Origin: DASWIG01 sp965371445
Lineage (GTDB): Bacteria; Acidobacteriota; Thermoanaerobaculia; Multivoradales; J023
Length of the DNA stretch: 31,303 bases
Reading direction: 5' to 3'
NCBI GenBank assembly: GCA_965371445.1
Contig: CBDUYN010000120.1
Coordinates: forward strand, 1 to 31,303
Shown here: piece by piece, positions 17,506 through 25,737 of the stretch
Position numbering within the stretch: position 1 is the stretch's first letter
How the letters are laid out: each line of letters begins with the position of its first letter
Notes under the pieces: generated by a model
What the model was told of the DNA's origin: nothing
What the model saw: only the letters and a program-made list of their open reading frames with translations
Databases searched by the model: none
Translations under genes and position numbers: made by a program

Positions 17506-17588
17506 ACGCTCCATCCGTCGCGGCTCAAGATCGGCTGAGAGATCCGATCCGGATGCCGGACTCGCGCTCCGTGGCCACACGAGATGCA

Positions 17589-19088
17589 TCATTCCGCCCC
17601 GGATGCTTTCAGCGCATTGGGGTGTCGTACGGAGGGGCGCTCCGTTGGCGTCCCGCGACCAGCAGTGACGCGCTTCCGGCGATGGCCTCCCAGCACGAGC
17701 GCGGTCCTCATGCGCTCGAGCTCTGCCCTCTGGCCGGCAATCTCAGAAGATTGCCTCGCGATCTCCCCGTCGCGATGCGCCACCGCCTCCCGAAGCTCCA
17801 TGAGCACCTCGGTAGCTCTGACAAGTTCTTTCTCAAGCTGAGCGATGCGCTGCTCCCGATCGGAAATCTGTTGAGCGATTCGTTGGCCTCGTCCTTGCTG
17901 TCTCAGGACGTCTTTCCTGAGCCGGTCTTCCCGTGCCTTGCCGTCTGCGAGGGCCGTCGAAAGCTCCCCGATCTCGCTGCTGAGGCGCCCCTCCTTTTCG
18001 GCGAGTCGCTTGAGCTCGCTCTCCAGCTCCCCCTCAACGTCATGGAGACGCTGTTCGCGGATCTCCTCCTCGCGTGTCAGTCGCGTGATCTCTTCGCTCT
18101 GCCGCGCGGTCGTTTGGGCGGTCCGGTTCTCGAGCTCCTGCATCTGGTGAGCGCCCTCATCCAACTGCCGCGACTTCTGGGCGACCTCCGACTCGAGGGC
18201 ACCGACCTCGAGCTCGGTTTCCTTGAGGAGAAGCCGATCGTGGGCCATAATCGGGCCATAGGCCATGTCCGCCCGGTCAACCTCCTCCCGGATCTCGTCG
18301 AAACCCTTGGATAACTCCTCGGAGTCGCTTTCCAGGGCCTGCAACACGAGCTCGTAGGTGCGGGTCACCCACTCGACCACGTCGGAGCGTTCGACGAGGT
18401 CATGAGTCGACGCGTGCTGGTGCTGTAGGTCGGCCGACAGAAACATTTCGATCTCGGCTGCGGCCTGGTGAGACAGCTTGGGGTATCGGATGCCCAGGTC
18501 GACAGAGATCTTTTCCACCGTGCGGTGCCAGTCCGTCATCAGGGCGTCGTATGAGACGAAGCTCCGGCGGTATCCCCGGGAGTCTCGTTCCGATGCGAGG
18601 ACATGCCTTAACCACAGGAGGATTGACTTGGCCGGGGAGAAGCGATCGCGGGCGTACAGCGATCGTGCGACTTCGAGCGGGTTACGAATGGAAAGCACGA
18701 AGCTCGGAGATGCGCCGAGCTCTTCGAGCAGGCGAAGCCAGAAGGGGACAAGCCTGCAGATCCGGGGGTCCTTCAGCACGAACAGGGACGAGTCTCCGAA
18801 GTCCCTCCGGAGGATCTCCAGGATTCGGCGTTGAAACGGCCGGGCGACGTCGGAGTCGTACCATGAGGCGGGGAGCTCGGACACGTCGTCCCAGGAGGAT
18901 CCGGCTGAGGTGAGCATCTCCTCGTGAATCAGCGAAACGTCAAACGGCTCCCAGAACCCCGTCTCGTTGTTGTCCGGCACCGGCGGTCTCAGATCAGAGG
19001 AGACATCACAGCCCACCAAGTTGAGGACTCGTGTCAGCGCTGAAGTGCCGGATCGGTGCATACCGAGTACTATGGTTGCTTCGGGCAT
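17589..19088 (-). CDS. PAPS-dependent sulfotransferase with long C-terminal coiled coil
   Basis: The 499-residue protein opens with MPEATIVLGMHRSGTSALTR. GMHRSGTSAL is the 5'-phosphosulfate-binding loop, and FVLSIRNPLEVARSL near residue 135 is the 3'-phosphate-binding element, so it should transfer sulfate from PAPS to a glycan hydroxyl in the cytoplasm. ETGFWEPFDV and LKDPR are also typical of these bacterial glycan sulfotransferases. From about residue 285 to 463 the sequence becomes a charged heptad-like coiled coil with few prolines (for example QRIAQLEKELVRATEVLMEL), ending in a basic tail. The coil roughly doubles the usual length of a single-domain sulfotransferase. GGGAG six bases before ATG 19088 sets the start; an upstream GTG at 19382 would add sequence belonging to the IS remnant. 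It is the first gene of the minus-strand block with the giant glycosyltransferase. Confidence 0.85.
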   Translation of the reverse strand: MPEATIVLGMHRSGTSALTRVLNLVGCDVSSDLRPPVPDNNETGFWEPFDVSLIHEEMLTSAGSSWDDVSELPASWYDSDVARPFQRRILEILRRDFGDSSLFVLKDPRICRLVPFWLRLLEELGASPSFVLSIRNPLEVARSLYARDRFSPAKSILLWLRHVLASERDSRGYRRSFVSYDALMTDWHRTVEKISVDLGIRYPKLSHQAAAEIEMFLSADLQHQHASTHDLVERSDVVEWVTRTYELVLQALESDSEELSKGFDEIREEVDRADMAYGPIMAHDRLLLKETELEVGALESEVAQKSRQLDEGAHQMQELENRTAQTTARQSEEITRLTREEEIREQRLHDVEGELESELKRLAEKEGRLSSEIGELSTALADGKAREDRLRKDVLRQQGRGQRIAQQISDREQRIAQLEKELVRATEVLMELREAVAHRDGEIARQSSEIAGQRAELERMRTALVLGGHRRKRVTAGRGTPTERPSVRHPNALKASGAE

Positions 19089-19094
19089 GGTCGT

Positions 19095-19099
19095 CTCCC
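19095..19099 (-). promoter_or_regulatory. Ribosome site deciding the sulfotransferase start
   Basis: GGGAG on the minus strand stands six bases before ATG 19088 and places the sulfotransferase P-loop at residues 8-14, the usual position. It argues against extending the frame upstream to 19382. Confidence 0.55.
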
Positions 19100-19310
19100 G
19101 CTCAAGGAATTGTAGCTTGTTCTTTGGCCCCGACAGGGGGATTATGGACCGTGCCTGCTCTCGTGTCAATACCTGGTAAGCCGGTTCGGGAGGCGAGCGG
19201 CGGCATCGTGCGTCGGGGCGGCTTGCGGGGTGAGGGAATCGGCCCACCTCGCGCCGGCCGGCAACGCGATCGGGCCATGGGTTGGCTCCCTGCGGAGCGA
19301 CGAAACCCCA

Positions 19311-19455
19311 CCCCAGATCCCACAGCGCTCCCTGCAGGCCCCGGGCCAACGCCTCGACCGTCTCGCCGAACGCCACCTGCACCCACGTCCAGCCGCTGAA
19401 GCTCAGCTTCAGGGCGGAAAGCAGATGGGGCCAACGCCACGCCGGCGATCGTCAC
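19311..19455 (-). mobile_element. Decayed IS21-family transposase (istA) fragment
   Basis: On the minus strand, codons for VTIAGVA (one frame), then WPHLL through LSFSGWTWVQVAFGETV and EALARGLQGALWDLG (another frame) follow the order seen in the catalytic core of IS21-type IstA transposases, where a phrase such as VTIAG..FPHLL..F precedes SGW..VxVxxGE(S/T)xEAL and GLQxALWxLGG. The two halves are in different frames and the reading stops upstream at about 19452, so the gene is dead. After WDLG the similarity ends. No terminal inverted repeats or istB were seen. The identification is from remembered family pattern over about 48 residues. Confidence 0.5.
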
Positions 19456-19916
19456 CGCAGAGCTCGGCGCCTGGGCGACGCCACCGGGACGACGTCGGGC
19501 GGTTGCGCGGCGGCTTCCTGGCGCTGCGTCCGCGGGCGGCCGGCGCTGCGTCCACGCCCATCTGCGCGGCGAGCTGCTCTCCGGGCCGACGAGGAGGGCC
19601 CAAAGACGTGTGCGACGTGTGCCTTGACAGATCCATCCTGACGGTGGTACGGTGCGGTTCGCTTTCGGGATCTCGGCAGCAGCATTGGCCGGTCGCGGCC
19701 CCGGCGAGACGGTGTGGAGATCCGCCAGTGGCGTCCGTGCGACCGCTAATCCGGACACTGTGAGCTGAGCCTGGCGCGCATCGCGCCTAGCCCCACTGAA
19801 CGGAGACTCTCAAGGCAGTTGAAGCAACGAATCTTTACCCCAAGACACCAGCCGAGCGCACCGTTCCAGGCCACCGGCAGGGGGATTGCGCGACGACCAC
19901 GAATCAGACGCTTGGC

Positions 19917-19923
19917 GAGGAGA
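19917..19923 (+). promoter_or_regulatory. Ribosome site deciding the GT4 start
   Basis: GAGGAGA lies seven bases before ATG 19931 and favours this start over the upstream in-frame start at 19886. It also places the first beta strand, VLYISNN, at the expected N-terminal position for a GT4 fold. Confidence 0.6.
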
Positions 19924-19930
19924 TTCTCTA

Positions 19931-21220
19931 ATGGCGAAGCCTCGGGTCCTTTATATTAGCAATAATCACCCCGCCGTCTACATTGGCGGCGCCGAGGTGT
20001 ATTCCTATGAATTATACAAGGCGATGGAAGAGTCGGAGGAGTGCGAGCCGATATTCCTCGCTCGAACTTTCACCTCGGGATACGAGTCGCCTCGTGACAC
20101 CCCTTTTCGATCGATCAACGACAACCCGACGGAAATTCTGTGGTCCTCGACGGATCACGACGACTTTTTTTCAAAGTCCCCCTTCAAGGAGGAGTTGACG
20201 ATCTACTTTGACAATTTTCTGAAAGCTTACAGGCCGAACGTCGTACACATTCAGCACACTGTTGGCCTGGGCGTCGACCTCATCCGGCAAATCAAGAACA
20301 GCTTGCCGGGTACTCCGATCGTTTACACCCTTCACGAATTCCTGCCGATCTGTAACGCGATGGGCCTGATGATACGGCCTGAGAACGGGGAGCTTTGCGA
20401 CCATGCCTCGCCGGCGCGCTGTCACGAATGTTTCCCCAGCATCGCGCCGCAACAATTCTTTCTCCGCGAGCAGTTCATGAAATCCCACTTCGATCTGGTC
20501 AACCTGTTTCTAGCCCCCAGTCACTGTCTACGCCAACGATTCATCGACTGGGGTATCCCGCCGGAGAAAATACGGTTTTTGGACTATGGACGCATCCCGC
20601 AGCCCTGCGTGGCGCACGAAGACGGCGACACGCCGCCGGTTGGCCATTTTGGATTTTTTGGTCAGCTGGCTCCGCACAAGGGCGTCTTGGTATTGCTCAA
20701 AGCGATGAAAATACTTCTCGACACCGGAATTCAGGACGTTCGTCTCTTTCTGAGCGGCGCCAACCTGGAAAGGCAGACCGATGAATTTCGTGAACAGATG
20801 GAAGATCTGCTCGACAAGTGCGCAGACAACGTCACCTTTCTAGGTAGTTATTCGCCGCATGAAGTTCTAGATCGAATGCGACCGGTCGCCTGGTCTGTGG
20901 TGCCGTCACTGTGGTGGGAAAACTCGCCGCTGGTGATTCAAGAGGCGTTCATGCACCGCCGCCCGGTGATTTGCAGCAACATCGGAGGTATGGCCGAGAA
21001 AGTAAAGCACGGTGTCAATGGTCTCCATTTTCGCGTCGGCGACGCGGCCAACCTGGCCGCGACCCTGCGGCACGCCGCCAGCTCTCCCGACGAGTGGCAA
21101 AGCCTGCGCGCCGCGATTTCCCCGGTCTACTCGATGGCCGAGGCGGTTGCTGCTCACACGGAAATCTACTCCCGGCTACTCGGCGCAGATCCAGAGGCGG
21201 ATCGCCAGGAGCACCCATGA
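19931..21220 (+). CDS. GT4 family glycosyltransferase
   Basis: The 429-residue enzyme has the GT-B layout. Its N-terminal Rossmann half carries VLYISNNHPAVYIGGAEVYS, whose GGAE loop contacts the acceptor or phosphate side, plus NVVHIQHTVG and YTLHEFLPICN. The C-terminal half carries FGFFGQLAPHKGVLVLLKAM and PSLWWENSPLVIQEAF, the E-x7-E-type donor-binding motif of GT4 enzymes. A Cys-rich stretch, CDHASPARCHECFP, follows the HEF segment; such clusters recur in this subgroup and may bind metal or shape a loop. It likely transfers a sugar from a nucleotide donor onto the growing lipid-linked chain in the cytoplasm. Its early part (about 19931-20220) is lower in GC than the surrounding DNA. Its stop overlaps the next start as ATGA, so the two genes are translationally coupled. 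Confidence 0.87.
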   Translation: MAKPRVLYISNNHPAVYIGGAEVYSYELYKAMEESEECEPIFLARTFTSGYESPRDTPFRSINDNPTEILWSSTDHDDFFSKSPFKEELTIYFDNFLKAYRPNVVHIQHTVGLGVDLIRQIKNSLPGTPIVYTLHEFLPICNAMGLMIRPENGELCDHASPARCHECFPSIAPQQFFLREQFMKSHFDLVNLFLAPSHCLRQRFIDWGIPPEKIRFLDYGRIPQPCVAHEDGDTPPVGHFGFFGQLAPHKGVLVLLKAMKILLDTGIQDVRLFLSGANLERQTDEFREQMEDLLDKCADNVTFLGSYSPHEVLDRMRPVAWSVVPSLWWENSPLVIQEAFMHRRPVICSNIGGMAEKVKHGVNGLHFRVGDAANLAATLRHAASSPDEWQSLRAAISPVYSMAEAVAAHTEIYSRLLGADPEADRQEHP

Positions 21221-23148
21221 AGTCCGATCGATTCAGGCTCCCCTCCCGCGGTCTCTCGCTTAGGGGCCGCGGTCCTCTGGGCCACCTCGAAGCGGCAGGA
21301 TGGCTGGCGCCGGGTGTCCTCTGGGTGGAAGGCTGGCTGACTTGCCCACCCACCGCGTCTCTTTCTCTGAAGGTCAGGGCTCGTGGTGTCGAAAGACAGG
21401 TCGAAGCACAGAGGTTTTGCTTTTCCCGCAGCGACATCGAGCAGATCCCCGGCGCCCACGGAGAGATCTTCGTATTGTCGGACTCGGAATGGACCGCGGA
21501 CACAAAGACGGTGGAGGCGATCTTTGTTCCGCACGCCGACGGTTGGTATCGCTGGACGCGGCGGCGAGGAATTACGGTCGCGCCGGATCTGTTGCAACTC
21601 CTGCCCGCCAGAATCCCGTACCTGCCCGAGGAATCCTTGCAGCGCTTCCGGACCTTCCTTGAGGAATTCTCTTCACAGGCCGTCGGTCTGGATCGCGTAG
21701 ATCCAACCTATCGCCGAAACATGGCCACAATGGACGAGCTGCTGCCCGCTGAGGAAACCCCGGAGCACGTGCCCGCCGCTGACGAAGCCCCGGAGCACGA
21801 GGCGCCCGTCTGGGTACCTTCGTTTGAGAGCTCCTCCGTCTATTTCGACTATGTCGTGGTCGTCGATTCGGAGCACATTTTTCTGAGGGGTTGGCTGCTG
21901 GACGTGGAGCAGGTCGTCGCGGACGTCGAAATGATCTCTCTGGGAGGCGGTCGGATCGGTCTCCGAGATCACCTGTATCGCGTCCGACGTCCGGACGTGA
22001 CGGAGGCCTTGCGCCCGAAACACGGTGAAAGCGCAGAGGGCAAGCTCGGATTCGTCGGCCTCGTGCGCATCGGTCGCGAAGCCTTGGAGCGGCCGGGGTC
22101 CCGCTTTGGCCTGCGGCTCGTCGACGGCGCCTGGCTCCCGGTCGGCACACCACAATGGACGGTCGATCCACTGGCGGCGCGTAGCGAGTTGCTCAATTGC
22201 TGGCCCGAGGAGCTCTTCCTAGAGTTGCGCCTCGTCGAGAGCTGTTTCGCTCCAGCTCTCCAACGGCTGCAGCGTCGTTGTCGCGACCAGGCCGTGACGG
22301 CTCGGATGCTTGAATTCGGCTCTTCACCGGCCGCTCCGGAGATCTCGATCGTCATCCCCCTTCACCGTCGCCTCGACCTGGTCGAGCACCAGTTGGCGCG
22401 GCTGGCCGACGAGTCAAGTCTGGCGGAAACTGAGATCATCTACGTCCTCGACGAAAAGGAGCTCGAGCCACAAGTCGAGCGGTCCTGGTTTCACCTCTGC
22501 CAGCTCTACCAGGTGCCGATACGGCTGGCCGTCCTGTCCCAGGACTACGGCTACGCGGCGGCGGTCAACGTCGGTGTCAAGCACGCGCGGGGTCGCCTGC
22601 TAGTCCTCATGCACTCCGACGTTTTCGCTGGCCGTCCGGGATGGCTGCGGGTCATGGCCGACCTCTACTCGACACGCCGGGAGATCGGCGCCCTGGGCGT
22701 CAAGCTCCTCTACGAAGACCGGTCCCTCCAACATGCCGGGATCTTTTTCTCCCGCCGTCTCCGGCCCGACGGCCTGTGGTCCAACGTGCACCCGTACAAG
22801 GGCCTGCCGCGGCGACATCCGGCGGTCGCCGGGAGCCGGCGTGTCCCCGCCGTCAGCGGCGCCTGCTTGATGATCGAGCGCGATCTCTTCGAAAGAGTCG
22901 GCGGTCTGAGCGACCAGTTCATCGCCGGCGACCTCGAGGACGCCGACCTCTGCCTGCGGTTGCTAGAGGAAAAGCGGCAGTGCTGGTATCTGGGCGACGC
23001 CGAGCTCTTCCATCTTGAAGGGGTTGTCCGCCAACGCGGTCTGGGGTGGCAGCGCAACTTGTGGACGGAGCTTTATAACCACTGGCTACAGACCCACCTC
23101 TGGAGCTCTCGGATCGAGGAGGTCATGGCGGAATTCGGCGATCCATGA
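21217..23148 (+). CDS. GT2 family glycosyltransferase with N-terminal accessory modules
   Basis: The 643-residue product starts at ATG 21217 within an ATGA overlap with the GT4 gene. The GT-A catalytic domain is C-terminal (about 374-600): ISIVIPLHRRLDLVEHQL, YGYAAAVNVGVKHARG, the DxD-equivalent LMHSDVFAG, SGACLMIERDLFERVGG and DLEDADLCLRL, where the acidic pair is the usual base region. The first 370 residues are non-catalytic. They include a beta-rich opening (GVLWVEGWL near 28), a Glu/Pro-rich linker at about 175-200 and a module at 223-309 (GWLLDV ... RRPDVTEAL ... LGFVGLV) that resembles the repeated C-terminal domain of the sulfatase-like protein at 4781-7780. Together with its partner it probably adds consecutive sugars. 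It converges on the GT2 gene ending at 23194. Confidence 0.83.
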   Translation: MKSDRFRLPSRGLSLRGRGPLGHLEAAGWLAPGVLWVEGWLTCPPTASLSLKVRARGVERQVEAQRFCFSRSDIEQIPGAHGEIFVLSDSEWTADTKTVEAIFVPHADGWYRWTRRRGITVAPDLLQLLPARIPYLPEESLQRFRTFLEEFSSQAVGLDRVDPTYRRNMATMDELLPAEETPEHVPAADEAPEHEAPVWVPSFESSSVYFDYVVVVDSEHIFLRGWLLDVEQVVADVEMISLGGGRIGLRDHLYRVRRPDVTEALRPKHGESAEGKLGFVGLVRIGREALERPGSRFGLRLVDGAWLPVGTPQWTVDPLAARSELLNCWPEELFLELRLVESCFAPALQRLQRRCRDQAVTARMLEFGSSPAAPEISIVIPLHRRLDLVEHQLARLADESSLAETEIIYVLDEKELEPQVERSWFHLCQLYQVPIRLAVLSQDYGYAAAVNVGVKHARGRLLVLMHSDVFAGRPGWLRVMADLYSTRREIGALGVKLLYEDRSLQHAGIFFSRRLRPDGLWSNVHPYKGLPRRHPAVAGSRRVPAVSGACLMIERDLFERVGGLSDQFIAGDLEDADLCLRLLEEKRQCWYLGDAELFHLEGVVRQRGLGWQRNLWTELYNHWLQTHLWSSRIEEVMAEFGDP

Positions 23149-23193
23149 GAAACTCCTGGAAGAGCGCAGTCGAAGCTGGCAGAGGGGGCTGGC

Positions 23194-24120
23194 TCACCTC
23201 CGGGCGACGGAAATCCTGCACGACTCCAGCAGCCAGGGCATCACGTGCGGCGTCACCTCCCCGAAGAAGACCGGAGCGCGGGTCGGCATCGTGAAGTGGG
23301 CGTTGCGGATCCGGTAGTGCTCTTCGTCATGGATCTTCCAGAGCCGGACGGACTCCTCCGGCACCTGGTTGGTCATGGCGCCACCGTGGACCTGGTGGAA
23401 GCTCGCCTCGCCGAGGAGCGTCACGAGGGTCGAGCCGTCGAGCTGACAGGCCCGGTAGTAGAAGTCCAGGTTGACGAGACCTCCGCCCGGTGCCGCGAAG
23501 GCCTCCTCGAATCCTCCCAGCTCCGCGTAGAGGTCCTGCGGCAGGAAGAGACAACTGCTCTCGGCGATGGGGAGGAACCAGCCGTTTTCCGAGGAACCGG
23601 CGAAAGCGGAGATCTCGAAGAGGCGATAGCCGTCCTCGGGCCACTTGACGCTCGCCAGGAGCTCGTCTTCCTGCTGCTGGTCGTAGCCCTTCGCTACGGA
23701 CCGTGTCTGGAAGTCCGGGCCCAGGTGGAAGGCCAGCGTGCTCACGACGGGACGCTCAAAGGCGTCCAGGGCGGCAAGAGCCTGGTTCAGCATGCCGGGG
23801 CTGACGATCCGCGCGCCGTCGATCAGGATGCCGACGTGGCGTCCTTTTGCCCGGGAGACGCCGAAGTTGGCGGCGTAGGCCGGCGACGGCGCCGGGTCTT
23901 CGAGGAAGAAATAGCGGAAGTTGTCGCCGTGCTCCTCGACCGCCGCGCGCTCGAGCGGTTCCGGGGATCCGTTTTCGACGACGATGATCTCGTAGTCCCG
24001 TGGATCGATCTGGCGCTGGTACGCCGCGGAAAGCGAATGGAGCGTGCGCGGCGCCTCCCGCCGCATGTTGTAGACGACGAGCACGACCGACAGGCGGGGA
24101 GATCGGAGGAGACCCCACAT
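23194..24120 (-). CDS. GT2 family glycosyltransferase
   Basis: The 308-residue single-domain GT-A protein shows LSVVLVVYNMRREAPRTL at residues 10-27, YEIIVVENGSPEPLE, PAYAANFGVSRAKGRHVG and a C-terminal acceptor region with ESSCLFLPQDLYAELGGF. The usual DxD position reads LIDGARI, so only one Asp of the metal motif is present. Related bacterial GT2 enzymes tolerate this, but it is worth noting. It lies six bases behind the sulfatase-like gene and is the last gene of the minus-strand run starting at 28585, so it is expressed with the dehydrogenase. Donor and acceptor are not predictable. Confidence 0.82.
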   Translation of the reverse strand: MWGLLRSPRLSVVLVVYNMRREAPRTLHSLSAAYQRQIDPRDYEIIVVENGSPEPLERAAVEEHGDNFRYFFLEDPAPSPAYAANFGVSRAKGRHVGILIDGARIVSPGMLNQALAALDAFERPVVSTLAFHLGPDFQTRSVAKGYDQQQEDELLASVKWPEDGYRLFEISAFAGSSENGWFLPIAESSCLFLPQDLYAELGGFEEAFAAPGGGLVNLDFYYRACQLDGSTLVTLLGEASFHQVHGGAMTNQVPEESVRLWKIHDEEHYRIRNAHFTMPTRAPVFFGEVTPHVMPWLLESCRISVARR

Positions 24121-24126
24121 TTCTTG

Positions 24127-25629
24127 CTATTCGATGTAGCCGAGCGCCCGGATGGCTTCGAGGTTGGGAAGCTCCTCCTCCCGGAGCTGCGCACCCTGCG
24201 CGAGGGGTGCCTGCCGCAGCCGTCGCCGCAGCTCCTGGCGCAGGGTCTCGCGGCGCTCGTCCATCCCCTGGACGGGACGGCGCTCGTCCGGGTCGGACGC
24301 CAGGTTGTAGAGCTCCGTGCGAAAGCTCTCCGGAGACTCGACGTTGTGAACGACCAGCTTCCACTCACCCCGACGAAGCGCGAGCGATTGATAGGCGAAC
24401 TTGCTGGGAAAAAGATAGTAGCTCAAGGCGTCGCGGGGCTCGACGTCACCGCCGTCGAGCGGTAGCTGTCGTCCGGTCCAGATCTCAGGAACGCCGGCAC
24501 CGGCGAGCTCGAGAAGAGTCGGTGCGACGTCCTCCAGAAGGACTTCGGAATCGACCGTGTGCCCCCCGGCGGAGCCTGGTGAGCGCGGCAGGCGCATGAT
24601 CAGGGGAACGCGGATCAGGGGGTCGTAGACCTCCTGGTGCATGAACAGGTTGTGGTCGAGGAAGGCCTCGCCGTGATCGGCGGTGACGACGACGACGGTC
24701 TCCTCGTAGAGGCCCTGCGCCCGGAGCTCGTCCAGGAGCCGGCCGAGCTCGAGGTCGACGTAGAAGATGCCGGAGTCGTAGAGGGCTTCGAGCACCTCCA
24801 GGCGCTCCGGGGAATAGGAGCTTGGATCGGGGGGCTCGCCGTCGAGGATCTTGGCGTTCTGTGACCAGAGATAGCGCTGTCCGGCGCCGTCTTCCGGGGA
24901 GGTCCAGGCGAAAGGAGCGTCCTCGGACGCGACGAAACGGAAGCGGTGGGGGTTGTCGTAGGGGAAGCACCTCTCGTCCTGGCACTCGGCGTCGTTGGGG
25001 ACCGCGTGGACGGACTTGGTGTGCAGGAAGAGGAAGAAGGGCCGCGACGTGTCGCGTCCGCGGAGCCAGGCCAGGGCCGCGTCGACCGTCGCCGCGACGT
25101 CGAAGCGCAGGGCGAGGCCCTCGCGGTGAGGCGCGTGCTCGTAGCGTTCGAAGCCCCGGCTGAAGCCGCGCTCGCCGCCGACGAAGCCCCGGGGCTGGGA
25201 ATCGACGAAGGCCGCCGTCTGGTAGCCGCCGCGTGCCAGGACCTCGGCGAGGACGGGGACCTCCCGCGGGATCGTCCGCAGGCTGTTGTCGATCCCGAGC
25301 GCATAGGGGTGCATACCGGTCAGCATCGCGGCGTGAGAGGGGAAGGTCCAGGGCGTCGGGGCGAGCGCGGTGGTGAAGCGAACCGATTCGTGGGCCAGAG
25401 CGTCGATCACCGGCGAGGTGTCGCGCTCGTAGCCGTAGCAGCCGAGGTGATCGGCGCGTAGCGTGTCGATCGAGACGAAGAGGATGTGGGGAGGCGTCTT
25501 GGGCTCGGAAGCTTGCCGGGCGCAGTGGATGGTGAGCACCAGGAGCGTCAGGGTGCCGATGGCGGCCATCCCAGCCCCGCGGAGACGGAACGCTTCGGCG
25601 ACGGGTGGCGTCTTGTCCTGTCTCGTCAT
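24127..25629 (-). CDS. Sulfatase-family hydrolase/transferase, N-terminal membrane anchor
   Basis: The 500-residue protein has a hydrophobic segment at about 19-36 (GAGMAAIGTLTLLVLTIHCA) acting as signal or anchor; the Cys is preceded by His, so it is a poor lipobox. The catalytic domain shows ILFVSIDTLRADHLGCYGY (metal Asp55), PTPWTFPSHAAMLTG with Thr95 in the nucleophile position, TVVVVTADHGEAF and MHQEVYDPLIRVPLIMR. Sulfatases carry Cys (or Ser) in C-x-P-S-R; here the sequence is T-F-P-S-H, so formylglycine-dependent sulfatase activity is not expected and phospho-ester chemistry is more likely. The start at 25629 is set by GAGGAG eight bases upstream. The gene is 108 bases behind the membrane protein and six bases before the GT2 gene. 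Confidence 0.82.
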   Translation of the reverse strand: MTRQDKTPPVAEAFRLRGAGMAAIGTLTLLVLTIHCARQASEPKTPPHILFVSIDTLRADHLGCYGYERDTSPVIDALAHESVRFTTALAPTPWTFPSHAAMLTGMHPYALGIDNSLRTIPREVPVLAEVLARGGYQTAAFVDSQPRGFVGGERGFSRGFERYEHAPHREGLALRFDVAATVDAALAWLRGRDTSRPFFLFLHTKSVHAVPNDAECQDERCFPYDNPHRFRFVASEDAPFAWTSPEDGAGQRYLWSQNAKILDGEPPDPSSYSPERLEVLEALYDSGIFYVDLELGRLLDELRAQGLYEETVVVVTADHGEAFLDHNLFMHQEVYDPLIRVPLIMRLPRSPGSAGGHTVDSEVLLEDVAPTLLELAGAGVPEIWTGRQLPLDGGDVEPRDALSYYLFPSKFAYQSLALRRGEWKLVVHNVESPESFRTELYNLASDPDERRPVQGMDERRETLRQELRRRLRQAPLAQGAQLREEELPNLEAIRALGYIE

Positions 25630-25637
25630 GATCGTGG

Positions 25638-25643
25638 CTCCTC
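25638..25643 (-). promoter_or_regulatory. Ribosome site deciding the sulfatase-like start
   Basis: GAGGAG on the minus strand is eight bases before ATG 25629, which puts the hydrophobic anchor within the first 40 residues. The frame remains open to 25731, but the upstream extension has no such site. Confidence 0.6.
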
Positions 25644-25737
25644 GGGAAGTCGCAGCCGCTTCCCCCGGCGTCATACTATGGAATCGCCACACTGGATTCC
25701 AACCGTCGGCGCCGGCGTCCGGGCGTGGCAACCCGTC

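Larger units (their letters stand above)
19089..19930. other. Divergent 842-bp spacer with IS remnant
   Basis: The spacer separates the minus-strand sulfotransferase from the plus-strand GT4 gene and must hold promoters for both. Several open frames of 70-220 codons exist on both strands, but they are Arg/Pro/Ala-rich overlapping shadows typical of GC-rich non-coding DNA. The only protein-like stretch is the IS21-type fragment at 19311-19455. I could not pick a confident promoter for either direction. Confidence 0.6.

Noticed and set aside
19102..19758. Minus-strand 218-codon frame in the divergent spacer as a gene
   Set aside because: It is Pro/Arg/Ala-rich with no motif except a few residues (VTIAGVA) explained by the decayed transposase, and an opposite-strand frame of similar length exists.
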